This document shows positions 12,001 to 27,000 of a stretch of 64,000 nucleotides of DNA, in pieces; the first letter of the stretch is position 1, and every line of letters starts with the position of its first letter. The DNA is from Albula goreensis (lineage: Eukaryota > Chordata > Actinopteri > Albuliformes > Albulidae). The notes under the pieces are model-generated. The model had not been told where the DNA came from, did no database searches, and was given only the letters and a program-made list of their open reading frames with translations. Made by a program: the position numbers and the translations under genes. Location: contig CM040762.1 in NCBI GenBank assembly GCA_022829145.1, positions 23,740,436 to 23,804,435 on the forward strand. The letters run 5' to 3'.

Positions 12001-15000
12001 TACATATAAAATTTTTATATTCCCTATCTGTGGTGGCTGGTCCACTGAGCCAAGATGGAGGGTGGTCCTCCCTTGTATTTTTAGGAGCAAAAGAGAAATT
12101 TATATTCCTGAATCATTTGCGAAAATAAGCCCTAAATATCAATATATCTGCATTTTCAAGTCCCCAAGAAACAAAAACTTCTGCAGAAGTCAAAGTTTGA
12201 GCAGACAAATTGAACAACATGACAACTGCATCCCTCGGGTCCCAGTCGCCCCTCACATTTTTTATTGGAGGTTGAGAAATCAGCTGCCCTAATCAAATAA
12301 TGGCATCCTGTTCATCCAGCCAATCAATCAGTTTGGGGCGGGATGAGGCAGCCATGTTGCAGCATAACCAGCTGCAGTGGTGGAGCCATCTGCCGAAACC
12401 ACAATCACCAGCGCTCCAATGTATACTTACACACACAAAAATGGCTAAGATTTAATGCTAAAATGTGCCTAAATACAATCCTGCCACGATCACTTACGGT
12501 TAGCCAGCAAACATAATCTCTGCTGGCTGCTAACCACATGCCGCTAGGTTAGTTTGGAGCTACTATGTGTTACACAGTCTAAACAGTTTAAGAGAAGGGA
12601 AAGCTTGAACTGTGGCTTTGCGGCGTCCCACGAATGCATGTTGCCAGGGAGATAAATTAAGATAATTCAGTTTCAAAGGGCTCCAGATGGTCCCTAAAGT
12701 GGTCGCCTATGTGCTAACTTTTTTTTTTTTTTGCCAGTTGCCAGTAGCCGCCATCACCCACTTAGAGTATATAAACATGTAGACACAGTGACTCCAACAG
12801 AAGGTCAATGGAGATAGCTGCAGAACCAGGAAGTGTAATTTTGGTCTCCACTCTCTCATCTCCAACTGTGTCTGCCTGCCCTGCTACACTATCATGTGCA
12901 CTCCTGTACTGTCTCTCTCTGTCCACACCGGTTGAAGTGTACATGGATGCAGAGAATCTCACCAGTTTTTTCAACTCGCCCCAGTGTGGTGCTAGCTAAC
13001 ACGCACACTGTTGCTAATATCTTAGCTAGCTTGACAATGGTAGCTAATGGAACATTGACAACTGACAATAAAATGGCATGGCTTAAGGTAAAATATCCAA
13101 CTTTATATCCAACTTTAATATCCAAACCCTGCCTCCTCTACAACAGATGTCGACGATACAGAGACTGAAGCAATACGGAACCCTTTCAATAGTGGGATAT
13201 GGATTTGTACAAAAATAGATTCTTGATAGACACAAAATTTGGTTTCAGTACCCATGTTTTCAACTACTTAGCAAACCTCTAGTCTGTTCTGTAGGAAAAC
13301 TTAACAGTGCCACACTGGGTTCTGTATCGGTATGGGGTTTTGCCCAGCCAGCCTGTGACATGGCGAATGGCATACCTCTTATCCTAGTGCAATTTATACA
13401 AGGCACAAACACAAGAACAAACACACGCGCACATACACACATGCATGTACGACCTCACACACACATGTGCACACATGTACAGACACAAACACAAACAAAG
13501 GTAAATGCTAGTATGAAAATCAATTAATAAATATAGCTCAAATGCATACGTTCACACACTCCACACTCACACCGTCCAGGCACACTCACATACACAAACA
13601 CAGAACAGACCCAAAACTTACCTACATCTGAGTCACGATGGTTTTTAATGATCTCTCCTAGCTCAAAATGCCCCGACATTACTGCAACCTGAAAAAGAAT
13701 ATATACACACTGCCACATTTGATCCTAAAAAAACATACAGTACTGTGCAGAAGACCGCCAGAGACCACCCTTTGGTTTATCTCATTTCCGGAAACATACA
13801 TTTAACCCAAATTTACACAAAACAAAACAAAACTTTCCGTATTTAGTGTGTCCATCATTTGTGTCCAGCCTATTGTAGCCTCCATTCTTTTTTCATAGAC
13901 TTGCTTTGAGGTTTTAAAAGCCATTTGCAGGGATCTTTTTCTATGCTTTTTTGTAAACACTTTCAAAGTTCAGTATTGGACGCATGCCTGCTATTACATC
14001 ATAGTACTGACTTTGGTATTTGAGATTAGTCCTGAAGGGGGGAACACCCCTGATGGACCACCGATAAAAGGTAGGTGATGGAAGTAGGTTAGAATGAAGG
14101 AGGAAAGGATAGTCGAGGGAAACACACATGGACAGAAACACCCATTGATTTTTTTTTTTCAAATATAAAACATTAAACCAAGAGTGGAGCTTGATTTTTT
14201 TCCCTATCTCTCAAAGATGAAAGCTTTCATTTCTGTCTATCTGATTGTGATAGTTTATCTGATCTACCAAGTCAGTCTGTCACGATGTTATGTTATTTGA
14301 ACTCCAGTATTAGGGAACTTTTGGTAGCTTCAGAGTAACATTCTGTACTGAATGGCCATTTGACTGGAAATTGAATGAATGAAAGGGTGGTCTCTGACTT
14401 CTTGCACATTACTGTAAATACACTCTGCCACATATGTTCCTGAAAAACACAAATACACACATATGTTCAACACATACTCTATCCACCCTGCGTCTGTTAA
14501 AAAGAAACTGTCAATGGTCACATTGATGTTTACACAGCAGTCGCAGGCCCTGCTTACTCACAAACCGAACTCAAAACTGCTGCCAATAATACAAGTTGAT
14601 GGATATTTAAACATCTGAATGAAACCCATTCCCACAAATCCTACCGACGACCTGTTCCCATGGAAACACACCCAACATTCTACACAACCCCACGAGTGAC
14701 AGACACTGTGTGTAGTGTTGCACTGTTAGTTCTTCAAGTTCCTTTCCTGAACTGAACTAGCACACAACAAGGGAACCGACGGCAGCATATCTTAATTAAT
14801 TCTACAAACACAAACAGAGTTTAATTTTAAGAACGGGGGTGTCACTACAATACATAAAGTAATCATTTTCTTCCTACAGAAATTCCAGAGCTGATGAGAT
14901 AGAAGACAGAGGATAGAAGACAGATAATAGCCAGACAAGACCACTCATTTTGAGTTGTGAGACACACCATTTTCAAGGAAATTAAAAACAATACATAAAT

Positions 15001-18000
15001 ATTTGGCTCTCTCATATTATGACTTGAGCTGTACAAAAGCTTGCCTAGATTTTCTCCTGCGTAACACCCCCTGATAACATGTGCAGTTGACCAGTTCACA
15101 TTTGTGAACTTGTGACCAGTATTGAAGAGTGAGCATGACGCAATTAACACACACCAGGAGTTTATAACTTATATGTGGAAAAAATCAGTTTGTTCTCAAG
15201 AAGTATTCTCAAAAACAAAAATGTGTTAAACTTTAACTAATAATGTCCAAAAGAATTGTTGTATGTGTCTATTTTTATTGTATTTATTTAGAAAAACACC
15301 AGGGAGACGGATACGTGTCAAAATTTGAGTGTTGCATCTTTGAGGTCGTACTAAAAGCACTGAAAGCAGGCTGCAGTTCTGACTTCCCAGTACAACCTCT
15401 TATAGTGCTGTTGTTGACTAAAAACATAGATGTACAGTATGTGTTAGAGGGAATATTAAAACACATTTTATCGTACATGAGTAGTAGTGATTTTTGTCTC
15501 TTTACATCTCATTATTCTGCACAATGATTTATGATGGATGATGTGAGTGAGGTATCAAAGGGAATGTTTCAGATTCTAAAATAATTAGTGAAGTGCACTA
15601 ATACCATATTTCCCCTTCAAAATACAATTACTGAGGTACCAATACGACTACTTTTAATGTATTGTCTTTTGCAGATCTTCTTGATGTTTCTGCTAGGCAA
15701 AGCATGTGGTTTATAACAGGTTTCACACTCATTTTGACCAATGGACTTCCATGACTTCTCAGTGAAGTTAAATCAGATTTCCATGACAAAAATGGCTGCA
15801 TTGCCGTGATATCTCTCCATACACACGAGAAAGCGAACATTGAATATAGTGTTGACATCATCTACAAGAGCAAGACATACAAATACTATGTAGGCAATAC
15901 CCTGAATAGTATGTGCAATGTACAATGTTTGGCACAGACAATATAGTTGGTATAAACTGTTGGTATAAATAAATCTTTAGATGACAGTCATTCCAAAACA
16001 GTGAGGCATATATACAAAGGCAGCAGCACCCAAGCTAGCAAGCTAGCGCACACACGGCTTTTAGTTTTTGTTGAGGAGCATTGAATCTTGAGGCAGAAGT
16101 TGGAAACTAACTAAATGAACACAGCAAAACATAACAAAACCCAGAAATCGGAGAGTGAGATTGACACAAAAACAAAATATTCCATTCAGAGTCTACTAAC
16201 TTTTTTCCCTGTCATGGTGTCAGTTTCATTTTCACAGTACAAATAACGCTTTCAAAACTCTGTTCCAATAGCGCATAGATATGAGGATGTTTACTGACAG
16301 TACAGTGTTAGCAAAGCTACATGGCAAAAAAGTGACACATTCCTAAATGATAGTAAATTCATACGTACGTCTTAGATGTTATTTATAACGTACACAAATT
16401 ACCTGGAAAGGAGTTTGCCCACTGTTGTTCTTCGTGTCCTTATTGGCCCCTCGATAGAGCAGAATGCGTGCACAGCTTTCCTGTGTGGACCAAAATGGAT
16501 GCCAGTTAAAAGTCTCCAAATAAACAAGAAGTAAACAAATTGACTGTTGAAATAAAAAAAATACGTAGACTGTACCCTTAATTATACCTATAGTTTGAGA
16601 CATTGAAGCACAGATCTTTAACCTAAAAGAGCACAGTCCATTTCTTCATCAACAAAAATGCATGCTTTTTAACTACAGCTATGAGCATGGAACTCATTGA
16701 TAGCCTCAATGAAAACAGGCATAAATTAGCAGCTTCTCCCTCACTGACAGGAGGCCTGTGGTGAGGTTTAGGTGCGGGATGTCAACAATAAAGTAACTAC
16801 AAATCACTTACAAAGGTAATATGCTAAAAATGTAGCCATATTTTTTCAAATATTTACATGTTGGGCTATGGCAGCATATTACCCTATTGTACAGAGCACA
16901 GATGTGAAGGGCAGTGTTTCCTGAGGCATTCTGGGAAGTGGAGTCCGCCCCATAGAAAAGAAGGTGCTCCAGATGCTGTGAATGACCGTTTTGACAAGCC
17001 TGGAAGAGAGAGAGAAACCCCCAGAAGGAATGAATAAGAAGGGATAGTGATGGAGGAAAATATTGTGTCATCAACACAGGACAAAAGAAAGAGTGAGGGG
17101 ATTAATACAGAATTTGGCTGATTTCCAGGAAAGATAGCTCAGTTAATTAACACCTTACCCTAAGTGGGAAAAAGCACCATGAGCGAAAGGCCTGAGATTC
17201 TAAACTGCTGATTGGATGACACATACAGACACGCCTCTACTGAGCACAGCAGTCTCTGTTACCTTCAGGGCCTGTGCCCCACGGAGACACGGCAAGGGTG
17301 ACGGTGAAAATGAAGGGATGGGGAGGTGTACAGATGGAGGGATGAATACCATGTGTGTATTCAGCATTCCACAGCCTCCTTGTCACTGATCTAGGGAAAG
17401 AGTGGAAGGAAGGAGGGAGAAAGTGAAGAGTGATGAGGGAAAGCAGATAGAGCTGGAAGGGAAAGGTAGAGGGTGGAGATGGAGGAAGAGGAAGAGGAAA
17501 TAGCGCTTAAGGAAGACAAGGGATAAGAGACAAGATGGATACTTTATCGGACTGAGTAGAGTACAGGTGATAAGTTACACTCTGATAAAAACGTCAGAAG
17601 TGTTGTTGAGACAGACACAAACAAAATGAACACTCACATTCACACGCTCTCACACGCACATGGTGGGTGTGTGTATGTGTGTGTGTGTGTGTACAGATAC
17701 CTGGTGTGTCTCGTCCCAGCCATTCTCATCCCTCATTCCCAGCTTGGCCCTGTGATAAAGCAGGGTCTCACAGCAGGAGGTGTCGCCCCCTGTCAGCACA
17801 GTGTGGTAGAGCGGGGTCAAGCCTCGGCGATCTTTGTAGTCTGGAGAGGCCCCCAGAGACAGGAGGGCCTAGAGAGAGGCACAGCTATTAACGAGGAAAA
17901 GGTGCATGATGGGAGGCTGTAGGTTGTAACACAGTGACTGTGCGGTGTATGTGTTAGGGTATTACCATGGTGACTGTATGATATTGGAGGGATATGTACA

Positions 18001-21000
18001 AAGTAACTGCACGGTTTCATAGAGTATAGTTATTAACAAGGCTGTATTATGCAGGGGGGTTAGATACGGGCAAGGTGTATAGGTCTGGATATTAATAACT
18101 TTGGCACAGAACCAGGTGTGGCCACTGAGCCTGCCTGTTTGCAAGGCCGTTGCTGTGCAAGTTCCTGCATTCTCTCCAGGCTTAACGAGGGACCAGGACC
18201 TGACAGCAATCCAAGGGGGAGGAGCAGAAAGGCTTGCTCCTCCCTCCACCTTTCCCGGCACCACACAGTCCAAATACTTGGAATAAGAAGGTGTGGGTAA
18301 TAAAAGGATGTGTGTTTGCAAAGATCAGCTGTGTATTGCTTGAAACAGTAAACAGCCTTTACTGTTTCAGGTTGTAAGAGCATGTAAGAGTATATTTCAC
18401 TAGTTTGAAATTGTCACGGTTTTACTCAAAATCAGTGCATTTCTGTTGTGTAGCACTGGTATTACAGCTGTGCAGAGTTAAGCTGGTAGCTGTGTGGTGT
18501 GTTAGCAGTGCATCAGCAGTATATTAGCAGTGCTGGGTTAACAGTGTGTCAATGGCAGTGCAGTGCTCGCAGAGTGTCAGTGGTACAGTCGGTGAGCGGA
18601 GGCAGGTACCAGCAGAGCGGTGTGGCTGTGTGCTCGGACAGCTTTGTGTAGGGGGGTGAGTCCATCTTTCGATCGGAAGTCGATGTGCGCTCCTCCCAGC
18701 ACCAAGACCCGGATCCCCTCTCCTGTCCCCGGCTCAGTCTGGACCGAAATGGACAGGGGAGTCTCTGCATGTGAGAAACAGAGCGAGAGAGCAATAAAAC
18801 AAGACTAAATAACTCAGATGGGTCAAGATAATGGCAGGAAATATTGATTGTAGTCGTCATGTGTTTATATGCCAAGTAAAAACAAAACAATTGGTAGGAG
18901 ATATATAAATGTGTAGATATATGTTTGTATATACATAACATTCGATAACATATGATGTTCGGTGGGTTAGGTGTATTAGGTGTATTAAGTGCATTTTCAA
19001 CGACAATATTTTCCACTTAAGATAGGTTTATCGGAACGTAACCCCATTGTAAGTCGAGTACCGTCTGTATTAACGTTTAACAGAGAATGTGAGTGTTGCA
19101 ATCTGCTATAACAGGGCTTCACCAAGGCAGAATGCTGTTTTTTTCTCTCGCTCCAAGTGCAGGCTCTGGATAGGATCTGACAGAAAACTAGGCCCAGCAT
19201 GCTCCCCTCTTCGCCTGACTTCACACCACATTCCACGAAATATGCTGTCTAACCGTGGAGTTCGAGGAATATTTTCACAAGCAAGCTAATACAATTCTCT
19301 CCTTTTTCAATTTGATGCTTTTACGACACTTGTATGTCAATTAAAGGGAAATTTCACAGTTTTATCATGTGTCAATCAAATCGTCTGGCCCACTGAAGTA
19401 CCCTATGGTCCCGGCGAGCAGCTGCACTCGACCCTTTCACTGGACACTTCGAACTGGTTCCTAAACCAAGTTTATTCTGCAGTATTTCAGCGCACACCAA
19501 CTACAAAGCGCATGCATGACCCCCACCTGGGAAGGTAAGACAATTCCTCCTCCATCAGCAATGGAATAGTACATAAACGAGTGTGATACATCCAATCACT
19601 CTCTGTGATTTGTGAATGGTTATTAACTACCTAGCTACATGACAAACCCAAGGGTCAAGGACAGTTGATTGCCAATCGGCATCAAATTTACGAATGTTGC
19701 AGCGAAAGCAGCAGTGAATTGCTAGCAGTGGTGACTACTGCAGTAAATTTAATTGATTAAGATACGAGTAAATAAACAAATATCAAAGTGATAAGATTCG
19801 ATGATAAACGTATTTGAAAATTATCTTATCACAAAGGGATTATTTATTTTTTATAGTTTTTTAACACTTAAATATTTAATTGTATTTGCTTTAATGCAAT
19901 AGGACCTGGCCTAAAAGGACCTGTACCTGTTTGTCTCATAGTCCCCAGTAAGTACAACACACAGAACTGCCCCTATAGCTTATAGTGGGACGGGTTCTAT
20001 CCAAGAGCATTCAAAGAAATTCTTGGGAATGAGAGAACACATATGAAGCACAGACAATATACATGGAATTCAAATGTAATTATTTTTGAATAGCAGAATT
20101 TGGCTTGTTATTTACTATCTTTGCTGCATTTAGTAGAACATGTTTTCGTTTAACAGGTGTTCATTTGAAATGAGTTTTATTGCATTGCTATCCCATGTCA
20201 TTGAAACTCACGTCTTAATTTGAGTCAAAGAAATACTCATAAAATGAAAACAACGGGAGGGGTCCACGGACAGAATAGGCTGAAGGCTATCTGAAAAGTC
20301 TTTCTCGTGAAATGGCGATATGTGACTCAGAATCTGGATGCAAAATGGCCGCGTGTGTTTGCGATCCTGAAACAGGACTAAAGAGAGGAACGGTGTGGTC
20401 TCTCACCACCAGTCTCCGAGTCATGGTAATTTGGGTCCAGGCCCTTGTCCAGGAACTTTGCCATCTTCTCGACTGAACCGCTGTGGATGTAGTCAATAAA
20501 CTTCTTCAGACTGGCCTACAGCACAGAAGAGCAGGATTAACATACAGGCTGTGTATAGCGGCATATATCAACATGCATTCTCGCAGACAAACACACACAT
20601 GCACACGTGTGGATGCACACATACACATACGTACTGACAAAAACAGTGTCCCCATACTGTTGGAATGGTCAAACGCATAATAACACACACAGAAACAATT
20701 GTTTCGCACACATAATCACATAACCACAGTGATACCTTTGTATGTAGTTTGGCCAGCTGTTTTTCATCTAGATTTGTCTGTTTGTACACACGGGTCTTGT
20801 AGCGAAACTAGGAGGATATGAGAGAGAGAGAACGAGAAAAGAATTACATCATGTTCTAATCAACGGTAAAATGAAAGTCTTCCTCTCAGTATTGAACTTA
20901 GTCTGCGCAGATGGCAGAGTTGATCTACTGCATGGTTGCGTATAGACTGAGTCAACAGCACAGCTGTTTCAAGGTGACTTAATCAAAGTCCATTCAAACC

Positions 21001-24000
21001 GAAACACTGCAAAAATATTTACAATAGGCTTGCAAAATGTAGTTATCAAAGGCTCGAGTCAGACCTGGTACAAATGCGTATCATGTCGGTTCAACTTTAT
21101 TTATTTAATTTATTTGGGCAAAAAATGTATTTGGAAATATTCATTTATCATGTAATTGAAGTCACCAGAGACCCAGCTCTCTTAGACTGGCATTTTTAAA
21201 ATACCTCATTCAGTGAACACGATTGAATTGTGGACAGTGCTTCCACAAAATTGAAATGAGTTATTGAACAGTACAAAATCTTTTTTAGAACTATCGAATA
21301 ACTTGCATCATGAATACACAAGTAATTTAAATTCAACCAACTGAAAGCAATAATTTCAAGTGCACTTAAATTAACAAAGTTATGTCCAACAAATGTGAAT
21401 TGTGCCATCTGAACATTAAAATAATTTATTTAATCTGTTTTACTTTTACGTCCTATGTAATGTATCTTTATGTTCGAAAAAGATCACTTTTGAGGTAGAG
21501 TGGAATGTGCGAGAACTGTTTTGCTGGAATAATCCTTCTTAGCCAGCACCATTCCATCCAAATAGCGCTTTGCATCAACCAGGCAGTCTGTTTTAATATC
21601 AATGCTTCTCATTCATGGAGACCGCACAGTCACTTACAGCAGTAGCATGATTGGAATCAGGCACAGGTATAGAGCATAACAATATACAAAAATGTGTAAA
21701 ACCTTAGTTGTCACATCCCAAGGCATGCTGGGAATTTTCACTTAAAATTTAACTCAGTCTTGTTGATTCAACATAACTGAATTTAGTTGTTTTTCATTTC
21801 TGTGAATGTAAGTAAAATGCACAAGATTATATCATGTACACACTGAAACACAATGTATTAATTTAATATGAACACAACCTCGTTAGTTCATCAATTTCCA
21901 GCTTCTCTCAACTAATTGCATTGCGTAGATTGAATGTAAGCAACTGAATTAGGGTGTTTGTACACAAAATAAGCACGCAAAGTCTCAACTATTTGAGTGA
22001 ATAAAACGTTATGCAATCATGTTTAGCCAGAGAACCTAATTTATATGCATTTAATCTGTAGATTTTTTATGTCAGACAAACAACCACTGAAAAACATGTT
22101 TTTGAGTGCGTGAATCCATGAGTCAGACATAAAAAACATTCAGTTCTTCGTCATGTTTTATTCAGAACACTTATATTTATTCTCCAAAAGCCTAATTTCA
22201 TTTCAAATACATTAGTGTCTCAAAAATCTGATTTGAGACCTGGGAATATGACCGCTGATTCCGAACACACGTTCCACAGCTTCAAAACATATTGGAAAGC
22301 GGCTATTTTACAGCTAGTTTGGGAGACATCTTATTTGATGAAAATATTTGACATTTTATTTGAAATATCATTTTAATCACTTATTTGAATTATCTGCTCT
22401 CCTTCAGGACACTATTTGCAAATACTTCAAATAAAAGTAATCAGTTTGTTCCACTTAATTTGCAAGTAATTTAAATACACAAAACAAATATTTCTCATAA
22501 GTTATATGCAATTAGTGTCTGTATTTGACCCAGGGCTGTTTCCAGCAAATCATCTGTCATAACCAGGAAAGGAGAGATTGTGGCATACCTCCAGATAGGG
22601 AACCCCTTTCTCAAAGGATTGTGGGTATTCCCGCAGCAATCGCTCCTCCTCCAGGAACTTAGCGTCATGGCCGTCAGTGGCCGGCTGGAAAAGGCCGTAG
22701 TTGAGTACATCCCGAAGAGACTCTGTTAGCGAGCACAGCACCTGCTGCTTAGCCCGCCACACTGTGGCATCTGGGTTAAACCTCAGACACTTCTACAAGG
22801 AGAGAGAGAAAGAGAGAGAGAGAGGGAGTGAGTAAAGTGATGAGTGTACTGTGTCTATCCATACTCTCAGTTTTTATACATTACTCTTCGGTTTTTAGAT
22901 TTTTGTTGGCAACAAACAATTAAACAGGAATTTTTCAGGGAGCTTTGCGGCCTTGTGTGGGAAACCGCTAAACACTGCAGGCGATGCGTGTAGCAGATGA
23001 CGTAAAAAAGTTTCAAAAGTCATAAATCCATAAAATATATTTGTAATATTAAAGTATTTCACCATTTAATACCATAAATATACAATTTTTTACACAGCTT
23101 TTTCACGGAATGTGGAAGGGTCAACTGTATATCTAATTGTCAGAATATGACCCTGGTACTGTTACATTAACATAACTTCATGGTCTGAAGAAGGCTCATG
23201 GCTGTTGGATTTCATTTTTTGAGGAACGGAGGGATGTATCCTCCCCCATGTTCAAATATTGAAATGGAAAATCTAAGAGCTTCAAGTGGAAACACAGAGT
23301 ACCCCCTTTAATCTTCATATGAAGGTTACACATATTTGTTTCAAAACGCCTTCATAGTGCACTGACCTGTGAATGTATACTGTTGAAATTTCCAGTGTGA
23401 ATGCTTTGTGAACTGTGAACGCTTTAACCGTGAGCATGTACACAGTGCTAACTGGTAAAAGGACCTGCACTGACTGAGTCTGTAGATGAGGAATAGTTGC
23501 TTCACAGCCTCGGGAACACTAGGGGGAGGTATTGTATTATTATTATTTTAATAACCATAAACTAATCTGAATAATCTGAATATATACAGTACAAGTCAAA
23601 AGTCTGGACCCACTTTCTCGTTCAAGTAAATGGGAAAGTGTGTCCAAACTTTCGACTGGTTCTGCATACGCAAGTAAACTAAATAATGGAGACACAAAAA
23701 TCGTATATTAATATTTGTCAACATGGTTCTTCATCGACTGCTGTTGGGTCATTCCTCAAGAAGAAAGATGAAGATTGAAATCTACTCCGCACTTTCATTC
23801 CAGAACTTCTCATATATTCTTGTATCTGCTGTAGCAATAATCTACTAATAAACTATTAATTACCTATTTATACACTGTTAATAATTTCTCTGACTCTCGT
23901 TTGACTCAAATCCAATTCCTATGCTTGATTCTGATTTGAATCAGGAAAATCATGTCTCCTAAATTGAATTGGACTTGAGAATGGACACGGAAGTGAGGTT

Positions 24001-27000
24001 AAATGTGCCTTGGACATGAACTAACAGATTCAGTATCAAACAGACTTTTATATGTGTCAAAATCGTTAACTGTTTAAATGAGTATGTAACAAAATAACTT
24101 AATAATGAATTAGTATCATGCAATTAATAGTGTCCAATTGTACTCTCTCTGTCACACTACTGAGACACATCATCGTCAGTGTGGGACATTCATCAGTAAA
24201 GGCCATGAATTTTTTAGCAAGCGCATAGCAAGGTTGGTCCAAATTCGTTGTTCTGCAAATGACACCAGTAAAGCTTGGCCAATTTGCAAAAGGAAATTAG
24301 AAGATAAACTGGAAATGATGCTGTATTTTGTGAGGCACCAGTAAGTCATTTCGAAATAAGCTTCAGGTTTAGGACTGAAATGATTCTATTCAATACATTT
24401 CTTTCATTTTCGCCTCTCTGTCTCTTTCTCTCTCTTTCTTTCTCTCTCTCTGTCAGTACTGTTTGTATACAGTAGTGTCTCACCCTCTCTCTGTCAGTAC
24501 TGTGTGCATACAGTAGTGTCTCACCCTCTCTCTGTGTCAGTACTGTGTGCATACAGTAGTGTCTCACCCTCTCTCTCTCTCTTTCTCTGTCAGCACTGTG
24601 TATACAGTAGTGTCTCACCCTCTCTCTGTGTCAGTACTGTGTGCATACAGTAGTGTCTCACCCTCTCTCTGTGTCAGTACTGTGTATACAGTAGAGTCTC
24701 ATACTCTCTCTCTCTCTCTCTGTCAGTATTGTGCATTCAGTGGAGTCTCATCCTCTCCCTGTGTGTCAGTACTGTGTGTAAACAATGAAGTATCATCCTC
24801 TCTCTTTATTTGTGACTGCAAACATGCAGTGGTGTGCAGAATCGTAGTAATTTTTTTTTCTATCCCTTTCCCAGTTTGCGCACAGCCAACCTCATTGCCA
24901 TAGCAACCAGTTCATTAGCGGAACAAGCTGCTGGTTGCCATAGAAATATCTCAGTGGTCCCTAGCAGGCAGAACATTGTTGTGTGTGGTGTGTGTGTGTG
25001 TGTGTGTATGTGTGCACGTGTGTATTTATATGCCTTCCTGTGTGTGCACATGTATGTGCATGTGTGTGTGGAAGTGTGTGTGTATTTATATGCATTTATG
25101 TGTGTGTGCGCGCATGAGTTTATTCACGCATTATGCAATTATATTAAAATATCAGAGAAAAAGCTTAAGACTAACATAAGTGGGAGGAGAGGGTGTAGAT
25201 ATGAGAAAGGATCAGACAAGAGAAGGAAATAGAGAAGGATGAAAAAGAAAGAATGAGAAGAGTGGGCGTGTTCACATACACTCGCTGCCTCAATGAAAAT
25301 CAGCTCATTTATTCTGCAAGAGGGTAGTGATACGAACATTCATGTAATACAAAAAAAAAGGAAATCAGGAATTATTATGAATAATTACATCCTAAGCCTG
25401 TCAATTACTTATTCATGCAGAAGACTGCAATTCAGATGTTCACCATATAAATTTCTCAGTCATGTCATATTTAAAATGGACCTGCATACTCTCCATCAAA
25501 AATCTATACAGGCTGGCCAATTCGTGATGCAAAACCGTTTTCTCATATACTGCCTGAAGAAACTCAACTGAGAGATAAAAACGGACTAGCGTGGGGACAA
25601 CGCACATGACTCAGGAAACAGACAATGAGAATTAAACTCTCCATTTTAATTTCCTGTTCAACCGGGGGAAGAAACCACCGGCGCTGTCAGGGCGAGAGGA
25701 ATATGTTTCAATAAACATCACAGTTGTAACCAATGAGAGAGAGAGAGACCACTGCTGAGAATTCCTCTGGAGTTTGGTGCTGAAAGAGAGCAGCACTCCC
25801 ACTCTCTCTCTCCATCCCTCTTTTCTCCCACCTCTCTCCTCTCCAGCGTGCACTCACAAAGCTTTATATTGGCATGAGAGCTGGGTCTGTGAGCCAAAGT
25901 GCTCCATTGATAAAAAGCAAGCTGAGCGGGGCTGTGGCACACATCTGGGATGGGAGTCGTCGCACTTGCTTCCTGCTGTGTGTGTGAGTGTCACTCTATG
26001 GGGAAGAATACTGTGTCTGAGTCTAAAGGGAAGAATACTGTGTGTGAGTCTAAAGGGAAGAATATTGTGCGTGAGTCTATGGGGAAGAATACTGTGTGTG
26101 AGTATAAAACTGTGTGTGTGAATGGGGAATAAAACTGTGTGTGTGAGTCTATGGGGAAGAATACCGTGTGTGAGTCTATGGGGAATAAAACTGTGTGTGT
26201 GAGTCTATGGGGAAGAATACCGTGTGTGAGTATATGGGGAATAAAACTGTGTGTGAGTCTATGGGGAAGAACACCGTGTGTGAGTATTGGGGAATAAAAC
26301 TGTGTGTGTGAGTCTATGGGGAAGAATACTGTGTGTGACTCTAGGCTAGCTAGCGGTACAGGGTCCATCCATGGGTTTGTGGTTTTCTGTGATGTGTAAA
26401 GTATGCCTAGTGCATGTGCACTTACATACAGATGGCCCCCGAGCTATGATGGTCCAACTTCAGAGTTTTCGACTTAACAACGGTGTGATAGCGTCACTTT
26501 CAGTACAGCATTCAATAAATTACATTCAGAGATATTCAACACTTTAGTATAAAATACGCTTTGCGTTAATGACTTTGCCCAACTCTAGGGTAATGTAAGT
26601 GTTCTAAGCACGTTTAAGTTAGGCTAAGCGAGGTTATGATATTCGGTGGGTTAGGCGTATTAGGTGTATTAAATGCAATTTCGACTTAATTTTCCACTTA
26701 AGATGGGTTTATCGGAACGTAACCCCATTGTAAGTTGAGGGCCGCCTGTATATATTTGTTATATACCTGCCTAATTAGCATGTATTAAGGGTGAAATTAT
26801 CTTTTGGACTTTTGGAACAGGCTTAATGTGGGGGGATTATAGGGGGCGGGGGGGCGATGGGTGGGATAGAACAGGAAATACTCTATTTGAGGAGGATCAG
26901 TCAGAGCGGTTTTTGGGTGTGTTCCCATTCAGCTCCTTCCCCCGTATCTCCGTACCCTCTTGTGCCCCTTTCTCTATCTACAAAACTCTCATCAAATGAA

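Noticed and set aside
18549-19016. A 155-residue minus-strand ORF over shank1 exon 5.
   Set aside because: It is the wrong frame; the ankyrin-coding frame between the splice sites matches SHANK1.
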